Below, piece by piece: positions 18,193 through 28,568 of a stretch of 64,000 nucleotides of DNA (within the stretch, counting starts at the first letter, position 1; every line of letters begins with the position of its first letter). The stretch covers positions 2,925,001-2,989,000 of the forward strand of contig NZ_CP086111.1 in assembly GCF_016806835.2 (NCBI RefSeq), given 5' to 3'. Source of the DNA: Skermanella rosea (GTDB lineage: Bacteria > Pseudomonadota > Alphaproteobacteria > Azospirillales > Azospirillaceae). Under the pieces are notes generated by a model. It saw only the letters and a list, made by a program, of their open reading frames with translations. It did no database searches and had not been told where the DNA came from. The translations under genes and the position numbers were made by a program.

Positions 18193-19017
18193 GTGACCCC
18201 GGAGCTTACCCAACTCGCCGTCATGGCGGCCGTCCTGCTGGGCGTCGGACTGTTCGGCGGGATCCTCGCCGGCCTGCTGGGCGTCGGCGGCGGCATCGTC
18301 ATCGTTCCCGTGCTCTACCACCTGCTCGACCTGCTCGACATCGACAGCGACGTGGCGATGCAGCTTGCGGTCGGCACGTCGCTCTCCACCATCATCCCGA
18401 CCTCGATCATGTCGATGCGCGCCCACCTGAAGAAGGATGCGGTCGACGTGGCCCTGCTGAAGAGCTGGGGACCCGCCATCGCTTTCGGCGTGGTGATCGG
18501 CGCCGTTCTGATCGGGCTGGTCGAAGGCGAGGTGCTGATCGCCGTGTTCGCCGTCACGGCCGCCGCTGTCGCGCTCCACATGGCGTTCGCGCCGGAGAGC
18601 CTGCGGCTGTCCGACCACCTACCTGGCGGCATTCCCCGCTTCGGCATCGGCACCCTGATCGGCCTGATCTCCACCATGATGGGGATCGGCGGCGGCACCC
18701 TGACCGTGCCGACGCTGGTCCTGTGCAGCTACCCGATCCGCCGCGCCGTCGGCACCGCCTCCGCGATCGGCCTGATCATCGCCTTCCCCGGCACGATCGG
18801 CGCGATCATCGGCGGCTGGGGAAGCGACGAGCTGCCGCCCTTCTCGCTCGGCAACGTCAATCTCGTCGCCTTCGCGATCCTCGCCCCCGCCACCATGTTC
18901 GCGGCTCCCTGGGGCGCCCGGCTGGCCCACGCCATCCCGACCCGCGCGCTCCGCGCCGTCTTCGCCCTGTTCCTGGGCATCACGTCGGCCCGCATGTTCA
19001 TCGACCTGCTGACGTAG
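18193..19017 (+). CDS. Sulfite exporter TauE/SafE family protein
   Basis: 274-residue membrane protein with about eight helices and the family repeats: GGILAGLLGVGGGIVIVPVL in the first half and MMGIGGGTLTVPTLV in the second. TauE/SafE proteins move sulfite, sulfoacetate or other organic anions; the actual cargo is unknown. GTG start at 18193. It stands alone, with hairpins on both sides, so it is probably monocistronic. Confidence 0.88.
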   Translation: MTPELTQLAVMAAVLLGVGLFGGILAGLLGVGGGIVIVPVLYHLLDLLDIDSDVAMQLAVGTSLSTIIPTSIMSMRAHLKKDAVDVALLKSWGPAIAFGVVIGAVLIGLVEGEVLIAVFAVTAAAVALHMAFAPESLRLSDHLPGGIPRFGIGTLIGLISTMMGIGGGTLTVPTLVLCSYPIRRAVGTASAIGLIIAFPGTIGAIIGGWGSDELPPFSLGNVNLVAFAILAPATMFAAPWGARLAHAIPTRALRAVFALFLGITSARMFIDLLT

Positions 19018-19023
19018 GGCGGC

Positions 19024-19055
19024 GTCGGCGTTCGCCCTGACGGGCGAAGACCGAC
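19024..19055 (+). terminator. Hairpin downstream of the TauE/SafE gene
   Basis: TTCGCCC (19031-19037) and GGGCGAA (19042-19048) pair around a TGAC loop; GTCGG and CCGAC extend the stem after a 2-nt internal loop. It begins 7 bp after the stop codon. No U-run. Confidence 0.5.
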
Positions 19056-19182
19056 CTACGCCGCGGGCGCACAGCGCGGGACTCATATTTGTCACAGCTT
19101 CCGGTCTCGCGGGCAATCCTTCGTCAACCTTGGATCGTCACCCTTAAGTTACGACGCCAAAGTAGCAGACGAAGGATCGACC

Positions 19183-20370
19183 GTGCATTCAGCCATGCCC
19201 TCCACGCCGCCCACCAACCTCTCGTTGGCCGATGTCGCGCGTCTGATGGATCAGCCCTCGGTCGCCAACCGGATCGATACCGCCGGCAAAGTGGCCGAAC
19301 ATATCCGCCAGGGCGGGCTTTCCGGATCGGCCGCCGACATGGCCGCCGAAATCCTGATGCACTTCGCCCAGGATGCCGAGATCGCCGTCCGCCAAGCCGT
19401 CGCCTGGCAGTTCCGCAACAACGACCGCCTGCCGGAATCCCTGGCGATCCGCCTGGCGGAGGACGTGGCGGAAGTGGCTGCACCGGTGCTCAGCCATCAT
19501 GCCGGCTTCGAGGACGCGTTCCTGACCACCCTGATCGGCAAGGGCGACCAGCGGAAGATGGAGGCGATCGCCGGCCGCCCGCGCGTCTCCACCGTGGTCT
19601 CCGACGCCCTGATCGACGCCGGCGACGTAGCGGTCGTGTCATGTCTGCTGGCCAATTCGGGCGCCGAGATCGCGCCGGAGGGGTTCGGCCGCATCGTGGA
19701 CCGGCACGGCGACCACCAGTCGGTGGCGACGATGGTCGCCCAGCATCCGATGCTGCCGGCGCCCGTCGCCTGGAAGCTGCTGGGCCGGGTTTCGGCCGCG
19801 GTCATGCGCGACCTCGCCAAGCGCCACAAGATTCCGGACATGGTGCTCGAGCGTTGCATCACCCGCGGCCGGGAAGCCGCCATGATGATGATGATCCGTC
19901 CCATGCTGGCCGACGGCGCGCATCTCCGGGGCTTCCTGGAGCAGATGCACTGGCAGCGCCAGCTGACCACCGACCTGCTGTTCCGCATGCTGTGCGCCGG
20001 CGACCTGGAAGCCTTCATCACGGGGATGGCCGTCCGCTGCGGCGTCACGCGCGAGGCCGCTGCCGTCATGGTGATGGACGAGCGTCCCGCGGGCCTCCGG
20101 GCCGCCTTCGACCAGGCCGGCATGAAGGCCTGGCTTATGGAGCCGTTCCGCATCGCCCTGGGCGTCGCGCGGCGCTGGCCCCGGGCGATGCTGGCCAGCC
20201 GGCGCCGTGATTTCCAGATCGAGGTGCTGGCCCGCGTCTTCGCCGAGTGCGCCGACACCGAGGAACGCGACGTCAGTGACCTGATCCTCCAGGTCTTCGA
20301 CCTGCGCGGCGACCGCACCGTCGCCGAAGCGCGCGATCGGCTCAACCTTCCGTCGCCCGGCATCCGTTAA
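19183..20370 (+). CDS. DUF2336 domain-containing protein
   Basis: 395 residues, soluble and helical, with HEAT-like repeats typical of DUF2336: SLADVARLMDQPSVANRIDTAGKVA, ILMHFAQDAEIAVRQAVAWQF, and a central AGDVAVVSCLLANSGAEI block. The family is common in alphaproteobacteria and often found among signalling genes; its biochemical role is unknown. The GTG at 19183 has GAAGGA 7 nt upstream; ATG at 19195 is an alternative. A tetra-methionine run occurs near residue 230. Confidence 0.8.
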   Translation: MHSAMPSTPPTNLSLADVARLMDQPSVANRIDTAGKVAEHIRQGGLSGSAADMAAEILMHFAQDAEIAVRQAVAWQFRNNDRLPESLAIRLAEDVAEVAAPVLSHHAGFEDAFLTTLIGKGDQRKMEAIAGRPRVSTVVSDALIDAGDVAVVSCLLANSGAEIAPEGFGRIVDRHGDHQSVATMVAQHPMLPAPVAWKLLGRVSAAVMRDLAKRHKIPDMVLERCITRGREAAMMMMIRPMLADGAHLRGFLEQMHWQRQLTTDLLFRMLCAGDLEAFITGMAVRCGVTREAAAVMVMDERPAGLRAAFDQAGMKAWLMEPFRIALGVARRWPRAMLASRRRDFQIEVLARVFAECADTEERDVSDLILQVFDLRGDRTVAEARDRLNLPSPGIR

Positions 20371-20436
20371 CCCGATCCATAGCGGTAATACGGCCTTGTC
20401 ATTCCGTTCGGGCGGGCGGGTGGGTAATAAAGCCGG

Positions 20437-21873
20437 ATGACCAGCCCACGACCCGAAGCGCTCCCTGGCGAGCGAGCGATGACGAGCGGCATACGAATCA
20501 TTCCCCAGAACGTCGCCCCGACTCCGGAACCCGCTCCCGATCCGCTCAAGGAACGGGAAGCGGCGTTCAATGCCGTCCTGATGGCGGTGATGGCGGGCCG
20601 GCGCGTGATGGTCCTGTCCGACGGTCACCCGGACGCGGGCAGGACGCTGGGCCGGCGCATGGCCGGCCACATGGACTCGTCCTGCGGACTGGGACTGGTG
20701 GCGACCGCCCACCGCGGCGCCACCGTGGAGGACCTGCTCGTACAGGTATCCGCCGATCTGGGAGCCGGGGGCTCCGACGACCTGGAACGGCTGGCCCTCG
20801 CGCTGGAGCGCGGGCTCGAAGCCGCCGGTTCCGGCTTGCTGGTCGTCCTCGATGCCCATCTGCTCGATGCCGGCACGATAGCCGACCTGTTCGAACTGTC
20901 CGGGAGCGACACCGACGATGGCCTCTACATGCAGGTGCTGCTGACCGGAAGCCCGGCGCTGGACCGGCTGTTCGACCGGCCGGCCCTGGCGGGTGCCGCC
21001 CGCCAAGTCGCGAGCGCCCGCTGGAGCATCGGGCAGGCAGCGCCCGAGCCCGATCCCGTTCCGGAAGCTCCCCTCGATATCCCGGCTCCCGCAGCCGCCC
21101 GGCCGGCATCGCCCGCGGAGCTCCGACCGCCGGTCAGGAATGCGGCCCCGCCACCCGTGGCATCGCACCCGGCCGAGCTTCGCCGCCGCAGCCGGCCGGT
21201 GACGGAGGAAGCTCCCGTGCGGCCCGCCTCCCGGCCCGTCCCCCTGCATCTGCTCGAACCCGAACCCGAACCGGCGCGCACCGGCCGGCGGGGATTGCGG
21301 TGGGCTTTCGCCGGACTGCTGGTCCTCCTGGCGTTCGGCGCCGGTTTCGTGACCAATGCCCTGTGGCCGGCGGCTCCCCGCCCCACGGCCGAATTGCTCG
21401 ACGGCGACGGACGGTCGGCGCTGACCGCCGGCCTGCCGTCCCCGCCGACGCGGGCGATCCAGCTGCCGGAGCCCGAAAGCCTGCCGGCCGAGCCCGCGCC
21501 GCCGCCTGCGGCAGCCGCGCTTCCGCCCGAATGGGAGCAGCCGTCCGCCCGGGATCCGCAGCAGCCCTCGCAGCCCCGGAGCGCGGCATCCCAGCAGCAG
21601 GCGCCGCAACGGCCGGCGGTGGCCGCGGCGCCGGCCGCCGTCGACGAGCGCCCCGTCGTGGCGCCCCCCGTCCGGCTGACGCCGCCGCCCCAGGCTCGCG
21701 AACCGGCTCCGCGCCGGCAGGTCGCCCAGGAGCCCGCCTCGCCCCGCGACGTCTGCGCCGAAGGGGCGGGCGGCCGTGCGGCTCCCGATGCGTCCCTGTC
21801 CGGCTTCGCCCAGGGGTTCATGTCCGACCTCAGGAGCCTCGGCCGCTGCCTCGGCAGCCTCGCCCAGCCGTGA
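20437..21873 (+). CDS. Membrane protein with a degenerate P-loop (ExeA/GspA-like) domain
   Basis: 478 residues. The N-terminal domain (about 25-205) resembles the AAA domain of ExeA/GspA/MshM proteins, with a Walker A-like loop DGHPDAGRT at about 69-77 in which Lys is replaced by Arg, and a Walker B-like strand GLLVVLDAH near 140. A Pro/Arg-rich linker leads to one transmembrane helix (about 291-313) and a long Pro/Ala/Gln-rich C-terminal part that may reach the periplasm. GspA-type ATPases act on the cell wall or secretion assembly. The altered Walker A suggests weak or no ATP hydrolysis. Family assignment is tentative. Confidence 0.6.
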   Translation: MTSPRPEALPGERAMTSGIRIIPQNVAPTPEPAPDPLKEREAAFNAVLMAVMAGRRVMVLSDGHPDAGRTLGRRMAGHMDSSCGLGLVATAHRGATVEDLLVQVSADLGAGGSDDLERLALALERGLEAAGSGLLVVLDAHLLDAGTIADLFELSGSDTDDGLYMQVLLTGSPALDRLFDRPALAGAARQVASARWSIGQAAPEPDPVPEAPLDIPAPAAARPASPAELRPPVRNAAPPPVASHPAELRRRSRPVTEEAPVRPASRPVPLHLLEPEPEPARTGRRGLRWAFAGLLVLLAFGAGFVTNALWPAAPRPTAELLDGDGRSALTAGLPSPPTRAIQLPEPESLPAEPAPPPAAAALPPEWEQPSARDPQQPSQPRSAASQQQAPQRPAVAAAPAAVDERPVVAPPVRLTPPPQAREPAPRRQVAQEPASPRDVCAEGAGGRAAPDASLSGFAQGFMSDLRSLGRCLGSLAQP

Positions 21874-21879
21874 AGGCCG

Positions 21880-21919
21880 GCCGGTGTTCCGCGGCTGCTA
21901 CCGGCCGCGGAACACCGGC
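21880..21919. terminator. Bidirectional hairpin between convergent genes
   Basis: A perfect 15-bp inverted repeat (21880-21894 with 21905-21919) around a 10-nt loop. It lies after the stop of the P-loop membrane protein gene and includes the last seven codons and stop of the enoyl-CoA hydratase gene, so it can serve both strands. No U-run. Confidence 0.7.
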
Positions 21920-22683
21920 TTGCGCTTCTCCATGAAGGCGCGCCTGCCCTCCACATAGTCCTCGCTGGCGAAGCAGCCGCGCACCAGCCGTTCGCACATC
22001 CCGTGGTCGGGCTGCCCCTCGGGTTTTCCCAGTTCCTCGATCATCAGCTTGACCGAGCGCACGGTCAGCGGCGCGTTGTCGGCGATGGTGGCGCAGGTCT
22101 CCGCCACGGCGCGGTCCAGGTCCCCGGCCGGCACCATCCGGTTGATCAGGCCGATCCGCATCGCCTCCTCCGCCGGAAAGCGCCGGGCGGTGAAGAAGAT
22201 CTCCTTCGCGAAGGCCGGGCCGACCAGGTCGTGCAGGCGCTTGACCCCGCTGAACCGGTAACCCAGCCCCAACCGCCCGGCCGGAATGGCGAAGGTGGAG
22301 CCTTCCGCCGCGATGCGGAGATCGCAGCTGATCGCCACCCCCAGGCCGCCGCCGATGCAATAGCCCCGGATCATGGCGATGGTCGGCTTCGCCACCGTCT
22401 GGAGCGCCCGCATCGACCCCTCGGCCAGATCCTCGTAAGCCAGCACGGCCTCTTCCGAGGAGCGCATCTCCTCGAACTCCGAGATGTCGGCTCCGGAGAT
22501 GAAGGCCTTCTCGCCCGCACCGCGCAGCACGATCACCTTGACCTCGTCGTCGGCCTCGAACCGGGCCAGCGCGTCCGGCAGGGCCTGCCACATCTCAACC
22601 TTCAGGGCGTTGTGGCGTTCCGGATTCGAGAAGGTGATCCAGCCGATCGGTCCCTGCCGTTCGACGATCAAGCGGTCGGTCAT
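21898..22683 (-). CDS. Enoyl-CoA hydratase/isomerase family protein
   Basis: 261 residues of the crotonase fold. The oxyanion-hole signatures are clear: the HNAL block near residue 23, ISGADISEF near 62, and GYCIGGGLGVAISCDLRIA near 106-124. The second catalytic acid position falls in AIPAGRLGLGYRFSG, which lacks the clear Glu pair of the classical hydratase, so an alternative crotonase reaction is possible. Ribosome site AGGGGAAA precedes the ATG. No beta-oxidation partners are adjacent. Confidence 0.82.
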   Translation of the reverse strand: MTDRLIVERQGPIGWITFSNPERHNALKVEMWQALPDALARFEADDEVKVIVLRGAGEKAFISGADISEFEEMRSSEEAVLAYEDLAEGSMRALQTVAKPTIAMIRGYCIGGGLGVAISCDLRIAAEGSTFAIPAGRLGLGYRFSGVKRLHDLVGPAFAKEIFFTARRFPAEEAMRIGLINRMVPAGDLDRAVAETCATIADNAPLTVRSVKLMIEELGKPEGQPDHGMCERLVRGCFASEDYVEGRRAFMEKRKPVFRGR

Positions 22684-22737
22684 GCGTTTCCCCTGGAAAG
22701 CGGTCGGTGAGCCGGTCTGGTCGGGACGAACTTACAG

Positions 22738-23523
22738 TCAGACCACGTCGAGCGCCACGAGGGCCTTGGCGAAATCGGCCGCGAAGTCCTCCCCCTTGCG
22801 GACCACCAGGATGCCCCCGCCCTGGCGCCTCAGCCGGGCGCCGACCGGCTCGGCGTCGAGCTTGGAGGCGACCACGATCAGGGGGATCGACTGGGTCACC
22901 TCGCAGACCCGGATCATGCGGGCGACGTCGACGCCGTCCAGGATATCGATGATGTTGCTGATCAGGATCAGGTCGGGCCGGGTCCGGATGGCGCTTTCGA
23001 TACCCTGGAACGAGTTGGACAGCGCCACCAACCGGAAGCCGGTCGCCCGGATCTCCGGCTCCATCAAGCGGAGCTGGATGTTGCGCGGGCCGATGAACAG
23101 CACCGTCCTCTGGGCCGCCGTCCGGCGCAGCGCCGGCGAGGGATGGAAGTCCGGCAGCGACTTCAGGACCCGCCGGCCCTCCTCAATCCCAGGATCGCGC
23201 CGGGATTCGACGATCCTTCCGATCGCCTGGACATGCTCCAGGATGCCCTCGACCGCCGACTCCCGGAAGTTGCCGGTCGCGATGATGTAGTCTTCGAGGT
23301 GGTGGGCGATCAATGCGATCGTAGGAAAGCCGAAACTGGCGGCGGCTCCCTTGATGCTGTGGACGTGCCGCAACAATTCGAAGGAGTCCGGCTTTACCGT
23401 GGTCTCCTTCGAAAAGCGGACGACCATCTCCTCGACGGTGCCTAACCTTTCGATGACATCGTCGATGAAGAAGGGTAATAATTCAGCAACCAGATCAGCA
23501 TCGATGTTATGGTCGCTCGCCAT
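22738..23523 (-). CDS. Hpt domain protein with a degenerate receiver domain
   Basis: 261 residues. The N-terminal half is a histidine phosphotransfer domain: LLRHVHSIKGAAASFGF places the phospho-accepting His at 55 in the HxxKG motif. The C-terminal part (about 138-261) has receiver-domain secondary structure, but the phospho-acceptor position in PDLILISNIID is Ser rather than Asp, and the acidic pair after strand 1 is replaced (LFIGPRN). It could accept phosphate on His55 while the receiver-like half acts only as a binding platform. No kinase is adjacent. It is transcribed away from the HerA-like gene. Confidence 0.75.
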   Translation of the reverse strand: MASDHNIDADLVAELLPFFIDDVIERLGTVEEMVVRFSKETTVKPDSFELLRHVHSIKGAAASFGFPTIALIAHHLEDYIIATGNFRESAVEGILEHVQAIGRIVESRRDPGIEEGRRVLKSLPDFHPSPALRRTAAQRTVLFIGPRNIQLRLMEPEIRATGFRLVALSNSFQGIESAIRTRPDLILISNIIDILDGVDVARMIRVCEVTQSIPLIVVASKLDAEPVGARLRRQGGGILVVRKGEDFAADFAKALVALDVV

Positions 23524-23758
23524 CGGTGGCCCCGAAAAACAATATCACTACACTATACAGGCCCGGGTGCAGGAAGGCATCGGCATCCTGAATGCGTTAG
23601 AAAATGCCGCACCGGCGCCGACGCGCCCCGTCATGCTTTACATTAGTTTACGAATTTACTTGGACGGGTGCGATTCGGCGCACCGTTTTGCGCCGGCGGG
23701 ATTCTACGCTATAGGAGGGCTGACGGGTGACGCAGCGTAGCGGAGAGGTTCGGGTTTG

Positions 23759-25285
23759 ATGAATGTCAGCATCGACATGGGTTCGACGCAAGGGGGCTCG
23801 CCGGCGACGCTGAATCTGGAGGAACTGCTGGCGACCCGGCTGCTGGTCCAGGGCAACTCCGGGTCCGGCAAGTCGCACCTCCTGCGCCGCCTGGTCGAAC
23901 AGAGCGCCGCCTGGGTCCAGCAGGCGATCCTCGACCCCGAAGGGGATTTCGTGACCCTGGCCGAGCGGTTCGGCCATGTGGTGGTCGACGCCTCCGCCCA
24001 TTCCGAAGGGCAGCTCCAGCGGATCGCGGCGCGGGTGCGCGAGCATCGCGTGTCGGTCGTGGTCAACCTCGAGGGGCTCGATGTCGAGCTTCAGATGCGC
24101 CACGCCGCGGCATTCCTGGGCGGACTGTTCGATGCCGACCGGGATTTCTGGTACCCGATGCTGGTCGTGGTGGACGAGGCCCAGATGTTCGCCCCCGCCG
24201 CGGCCGGCGAGGTCGCCGACGAGGCGCGCAAGGTGTCGCTGGGCGCCATGACCAACCTGATGTGCCGCGGGCGCAAGCGCGGGCTGGCCGGGGTCATCGC
24301 GACCCAGCGGCTGGCCAAGCTCGCCAAGAACGTCGCGGCGGAAGCCTCCAACTTCTTGATGGGCCGCACCTTCCTGGACATCGACATGGCCCGCGCCGCC
24401 GACCTGCTCGGCATGGAGCGCCGGCAGGCCGAGATGTTCCGCGACCTGGAGCGGGGCCATTTCATAGCCCTGGGGCCGGCGCTGTCCCGGCGCCCGCTGC
24501 CGCTGCGGATCGGCTCCGTCGAGACTACCGGAAGGACCGGCAGCCCCAAGCTGACGCCCCTGCCCGCGACCCCGCCGGAGGATGCCAGGGACCTGATCCT
24601 CCAGCCCGGCGAGCCCGAGCCGCCGCCCCGCTCGGTGATCCGCCGCCCGGCCCCGGCCGCCGCGCCCAACATGGACATCCTGTTCCAGCTCGCCCAGTCG
24701 CGCCCCGTCCTGACGCCACCGCCCGAGGAGGCGGAGGAGCAGGGGCCGGAGATCGACCGCGAGCCTGTTCTGGACGACATCCTGCGCAAGATCCTGGCCG
24801 ACCCCGAGGCGGCCTTCCGCTCGGTCGCGGTGCTGTACCAGGATTTCCTGGTCCGCTGCCGGATCCACAAGGTCCCCGGCGCGCCCCTGGACCTCGCCGC
24901 CTTCAAGCGGCGCCTGTCCGCCGCCCGGGCCGGCGTCGGCGAGCAGACCGCCGATGGTCCCGAATGGGAGCAGGCGTCCGCCATAGCCGCCGACCTGCCG
25001 GAGGATATCCAGGGCGTCTTCCTGCTGATCGCCCGCGCCGCGATCGAGCGCGCCCCCTGCCCGTCCGACGCCGAGCTGGCCCGTGCCGTCGGCAGCCGGT
25101 CGCCAGGCCGCGCCCGCCGCCTGCTGACCTACATGGACCAGCGCGGTTTCGTGGTCAGCCGCAACGACGGCGGCGGCAACCGCATCATCGCCCTGCCCGG
25201 CCTCGGCTGGGAAACCGCGCCCGGCGACCCCAACGCCTCCGACGACGCGGCCGTCCCGCAGGGCGGCTTGTTCGATGTGGCCTAA
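23759..25285 (+). CDS. HerA-like DNA-translocase ATPase with C-terminal winged-helix-like region
   Basis: 508 residues. The N-terminal ATPase domain has Walker A GNSGSGKSHL (about 32-41), Walker B MLVVVDEAQMF near 135, the RGRKRGLAGVIATQR block with the arginine-finger region near 170-185, and the closing EMFRDLERGHF segment; this is the HerA/FtsK superfamily. A proline-rich linker leads to a C-terminal part (about 380-508) whose AELARAVGSRSPGRARRLL and YMDQRGFVVSRN segments resemble a DNA-binding winged helix like FtsK gamma. No NurA nuclease gene is adjacent. ATG at 23759 with GAGAGG upstream; TTG at 23756 is also in frame. Confidence 0.75.
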   Translation: MNVSIDMGSTQGGSPATLNLEELLATRLLVQGNSGSGKSHLLRRLVEQSAAWVQQAILDPEGDFVTLAERFGHVVVDASAHSEGQLQRIAARVREHRVSVVVNLEGLDVELQMRHAAAFLGGLFDADRDFWYPMLVVVDEAQMFAPAAAGEVADEARKVSLGAMTNLMCRGRKRGLAGVIATQRLAKLAKNVAAEASNFLMGRTFLDIDMARAADLLGMERRQAEMFRDLERGHFIALGPALSRRPLPLRIGSVETTGRTGSPKLTPLPATPPEDARDLILQPGEPEPPPRSVIRRPAPAAAPNMDILFQLAQSRPVLTPPPEEAEEQGPEIDREPVLDDILRKILADPEAAFRSVAVLYQDFLVRCRIHKVPGAPLDLAAFKRRLSAARAGVGEQTADGPEWEQASAIAADLPEDIQGVFLLIARAAIERAPCPSDAELARAVGSRSPGRARRLLTYMDQRGFVVSRNDGGGNRIIALPGLGWETAPGDPNASDDAAVPQGGLFDVA

Positions 25286-25298
25286 CCGGCCGGGAAAC

Positions 25299-25317
25299 GG
25301 GCGGCGGGACGCCGCCC
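25299..25317. terminator. Bidirectional hairpin between herA-like and acoR genes
   Basis: GGGCGGCG and CGCCGCCC (25299-25306, 25310-25317) form a perfect 8-bp stem with a 3-nt loop, centred between the two convergent stops. Confidence 0.6.
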
Positions 25318-25332
25318 ATCCGTATAAGCTGC

Positions 25333-27276
<1,944 letters not shown>

Positions 27277-27363
27277 TGCCTTCCTCCCATCATGCCGACG
27301 TTGGATCGCCGTTATCAATCGAGTGTAGCACCGGCCCGCCGCCAGCGGAATCGGCAGACTCCG

Positions 27364-28494
27364 CTACGCCGTGGTCATAAAGTCGGACATCAGCCGGTTG
27401 AACTCCCCCGCCTTCTCCATGTGGACCATGTGCCCGGCTCCGTCGAAGACATGGCGCCGGCCCTCGCCGAGCGCCTCGGCGTGCCGGGCCGGGATGATCC
27501 TGTCCGCGGCTCCCCACACCGCCTGGACCGGCGCCGTCACCTGCCCCAGCCTGCCGGCCAGCACATGGGCCTGCCGTCCGCCCGCGAAGGTCGCGTCGGC
27601 GATCGACCGGAGCGCGGCGCCGACACCGTCCAGCCGCTTGTACTTCAGCAGTTCCTCGACCATGTCGCGGCTGACCAGCGACGGGTCGGCGAACAGCATC
27701 TCGAGGACCGACTTCATCTCCTTTCGCCGCTCGGCGGCGATGAAGCCCTCGATATAGTCCAGGTTGACCTCCTCGCCGAGGCCGGCGGAGCAGACCAGGG
27801 TGACCGAGGCGACCCGCGAAGGCTCCTCCGCCGCCAGGTGCAGCGCCACGGCGCCGCCCATGGAGTGCCCGGCCAGGTGCGTCCGCTGAATGCCGAGCGC
27901 GTTCAGGAAGTCCCGCACCACGCCCGCCAGTTCCGGTACGCCGCCCTGGCCCCCGCTCTTCTCCGACCCGCCGTGCCCCGGCAGGTCCAGCGCATAGACG
28001 GGACGGTCCTCCGCCAGCGCCGGCTGGTTGAACTGCCAGTTGTTCAGGTCGCCGCCGAACCCGTGGATCAGCACCAGGGGCGCCGCCCCGTCCTCCCCTT
28101 CGCCCATCATCAGGTACCGGAGCCGGCGTCCGCCGGCCTCGACGAATCGCGGCTCCGGCCCGGACGCCTCGCCGGCTTCCGCGGCCTCGACCGCGAACTC
28201 CTCCTGGAAGCGCGCGACGAAGGCGTCGATGTCGGCGTCCGGAACTCCCGGGTCGGCGACGACCCCCAGCAAGGCTCCGACCGGAACGGTCTGCCCGGCC
28301 TCGACCGTGCGGCGGCGCAGGGTGCCGGCGATCGGGGATTCATAGACGTTGGTGATCTTGGTCGTCTCGATCTCCAGGATCTCGTCCCCCTCCCTGACCG
28401 CGGCGCCTTCCTCGGCCAGCCACGCGGTGACGGCACCCTCGGTCATCGCCAGGCCCCATTTGGGCATGGCCAGGGCCTTGATCTCGTTTGTCAT
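27364..28494 (-). CDS. acoC: Acetoin dehydrogenase E2 (dihydrolipoyllysine acetyltransferase)
   Basis: 376 residues. An N-terminal lipoyl domain (about 5-80) has the lipoylated Lys46 in EIETTKITNVYE. After a short acidic linker with a peripheral-subunit-like helix, the rest is an alpha/beta-hydrolase-type domain (about 115-376) with HGFGGDLNNW, nucleophile elbow GHSMGG (Ser211) and a late GAGHMVHMEK His. This lipoyl-plus-hydrolase design is that of AcoC and differs from pyruvate dehydrogenase E2. It transfers the acetyl group from cleaved acetoin to CoA. Third gene of acoABC. Confidence 0.92.
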   Translation of the reverse strand: MTNEIKALAMPKWGLAMTEGAVTAWLAEEGAAVREGDEILEIETTKITNVYESPIAGTLRRRTVEAGQTVPVGALLGVVADPGVPDADIDAFVARFQEEFAVEAAEAGEASGPEPRFVEAGGRRLRYLMMGEGEDGAAPLVLIHGFGGDLNNWQFNQPALAEDRPVYALDLPGHGGSEKSGGQGGVPELAGVVRDFLNALGIQRTHLAGHSMGGAVALHLAAEEPSRVASVTLVCSAGLGEEVNLDYIEGFIAAERRKEMKSVLEMLFADPSLVSRDMVEELLKYKRLDGVGAALRSIADATFAGGRQAHVLAGRLGQVTAPVQAVWGAADRIIPARHAEALGEGRRHVFDGAGHMVHMEKAGEFNRLMSDFMTTA

Positions 28495-28524
28495 CGACTG
28501 AAGTCCTCATTGCAGGCAAACACC

Positions 28525-28554
28525 GCCGGCCGGCGCGAAACTCCGCCGGCCGGC
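28525..28554 (-). terminator. Strong intercistronic hairpin between acoB and acoC
   Basis: Perfect 11-bp GC arms (28525-28535, 28544-28554) around an 8-nt loop, in the 74-bp gap of the aco operon. With no U-run it is more likely an RNA-stability or partial-attenuation element that would set E2 level below E1. Confidence 0.55.
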
Positions 28555-28568
28555 TCCTTCTCCTCGGG

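Noticed and set aside
23759-25285. Phage-defence HerA system
   Set aside because: No Sir2, nuclease or other effector gene adjoins it; neighbours are housekeeping and regulatory genes.
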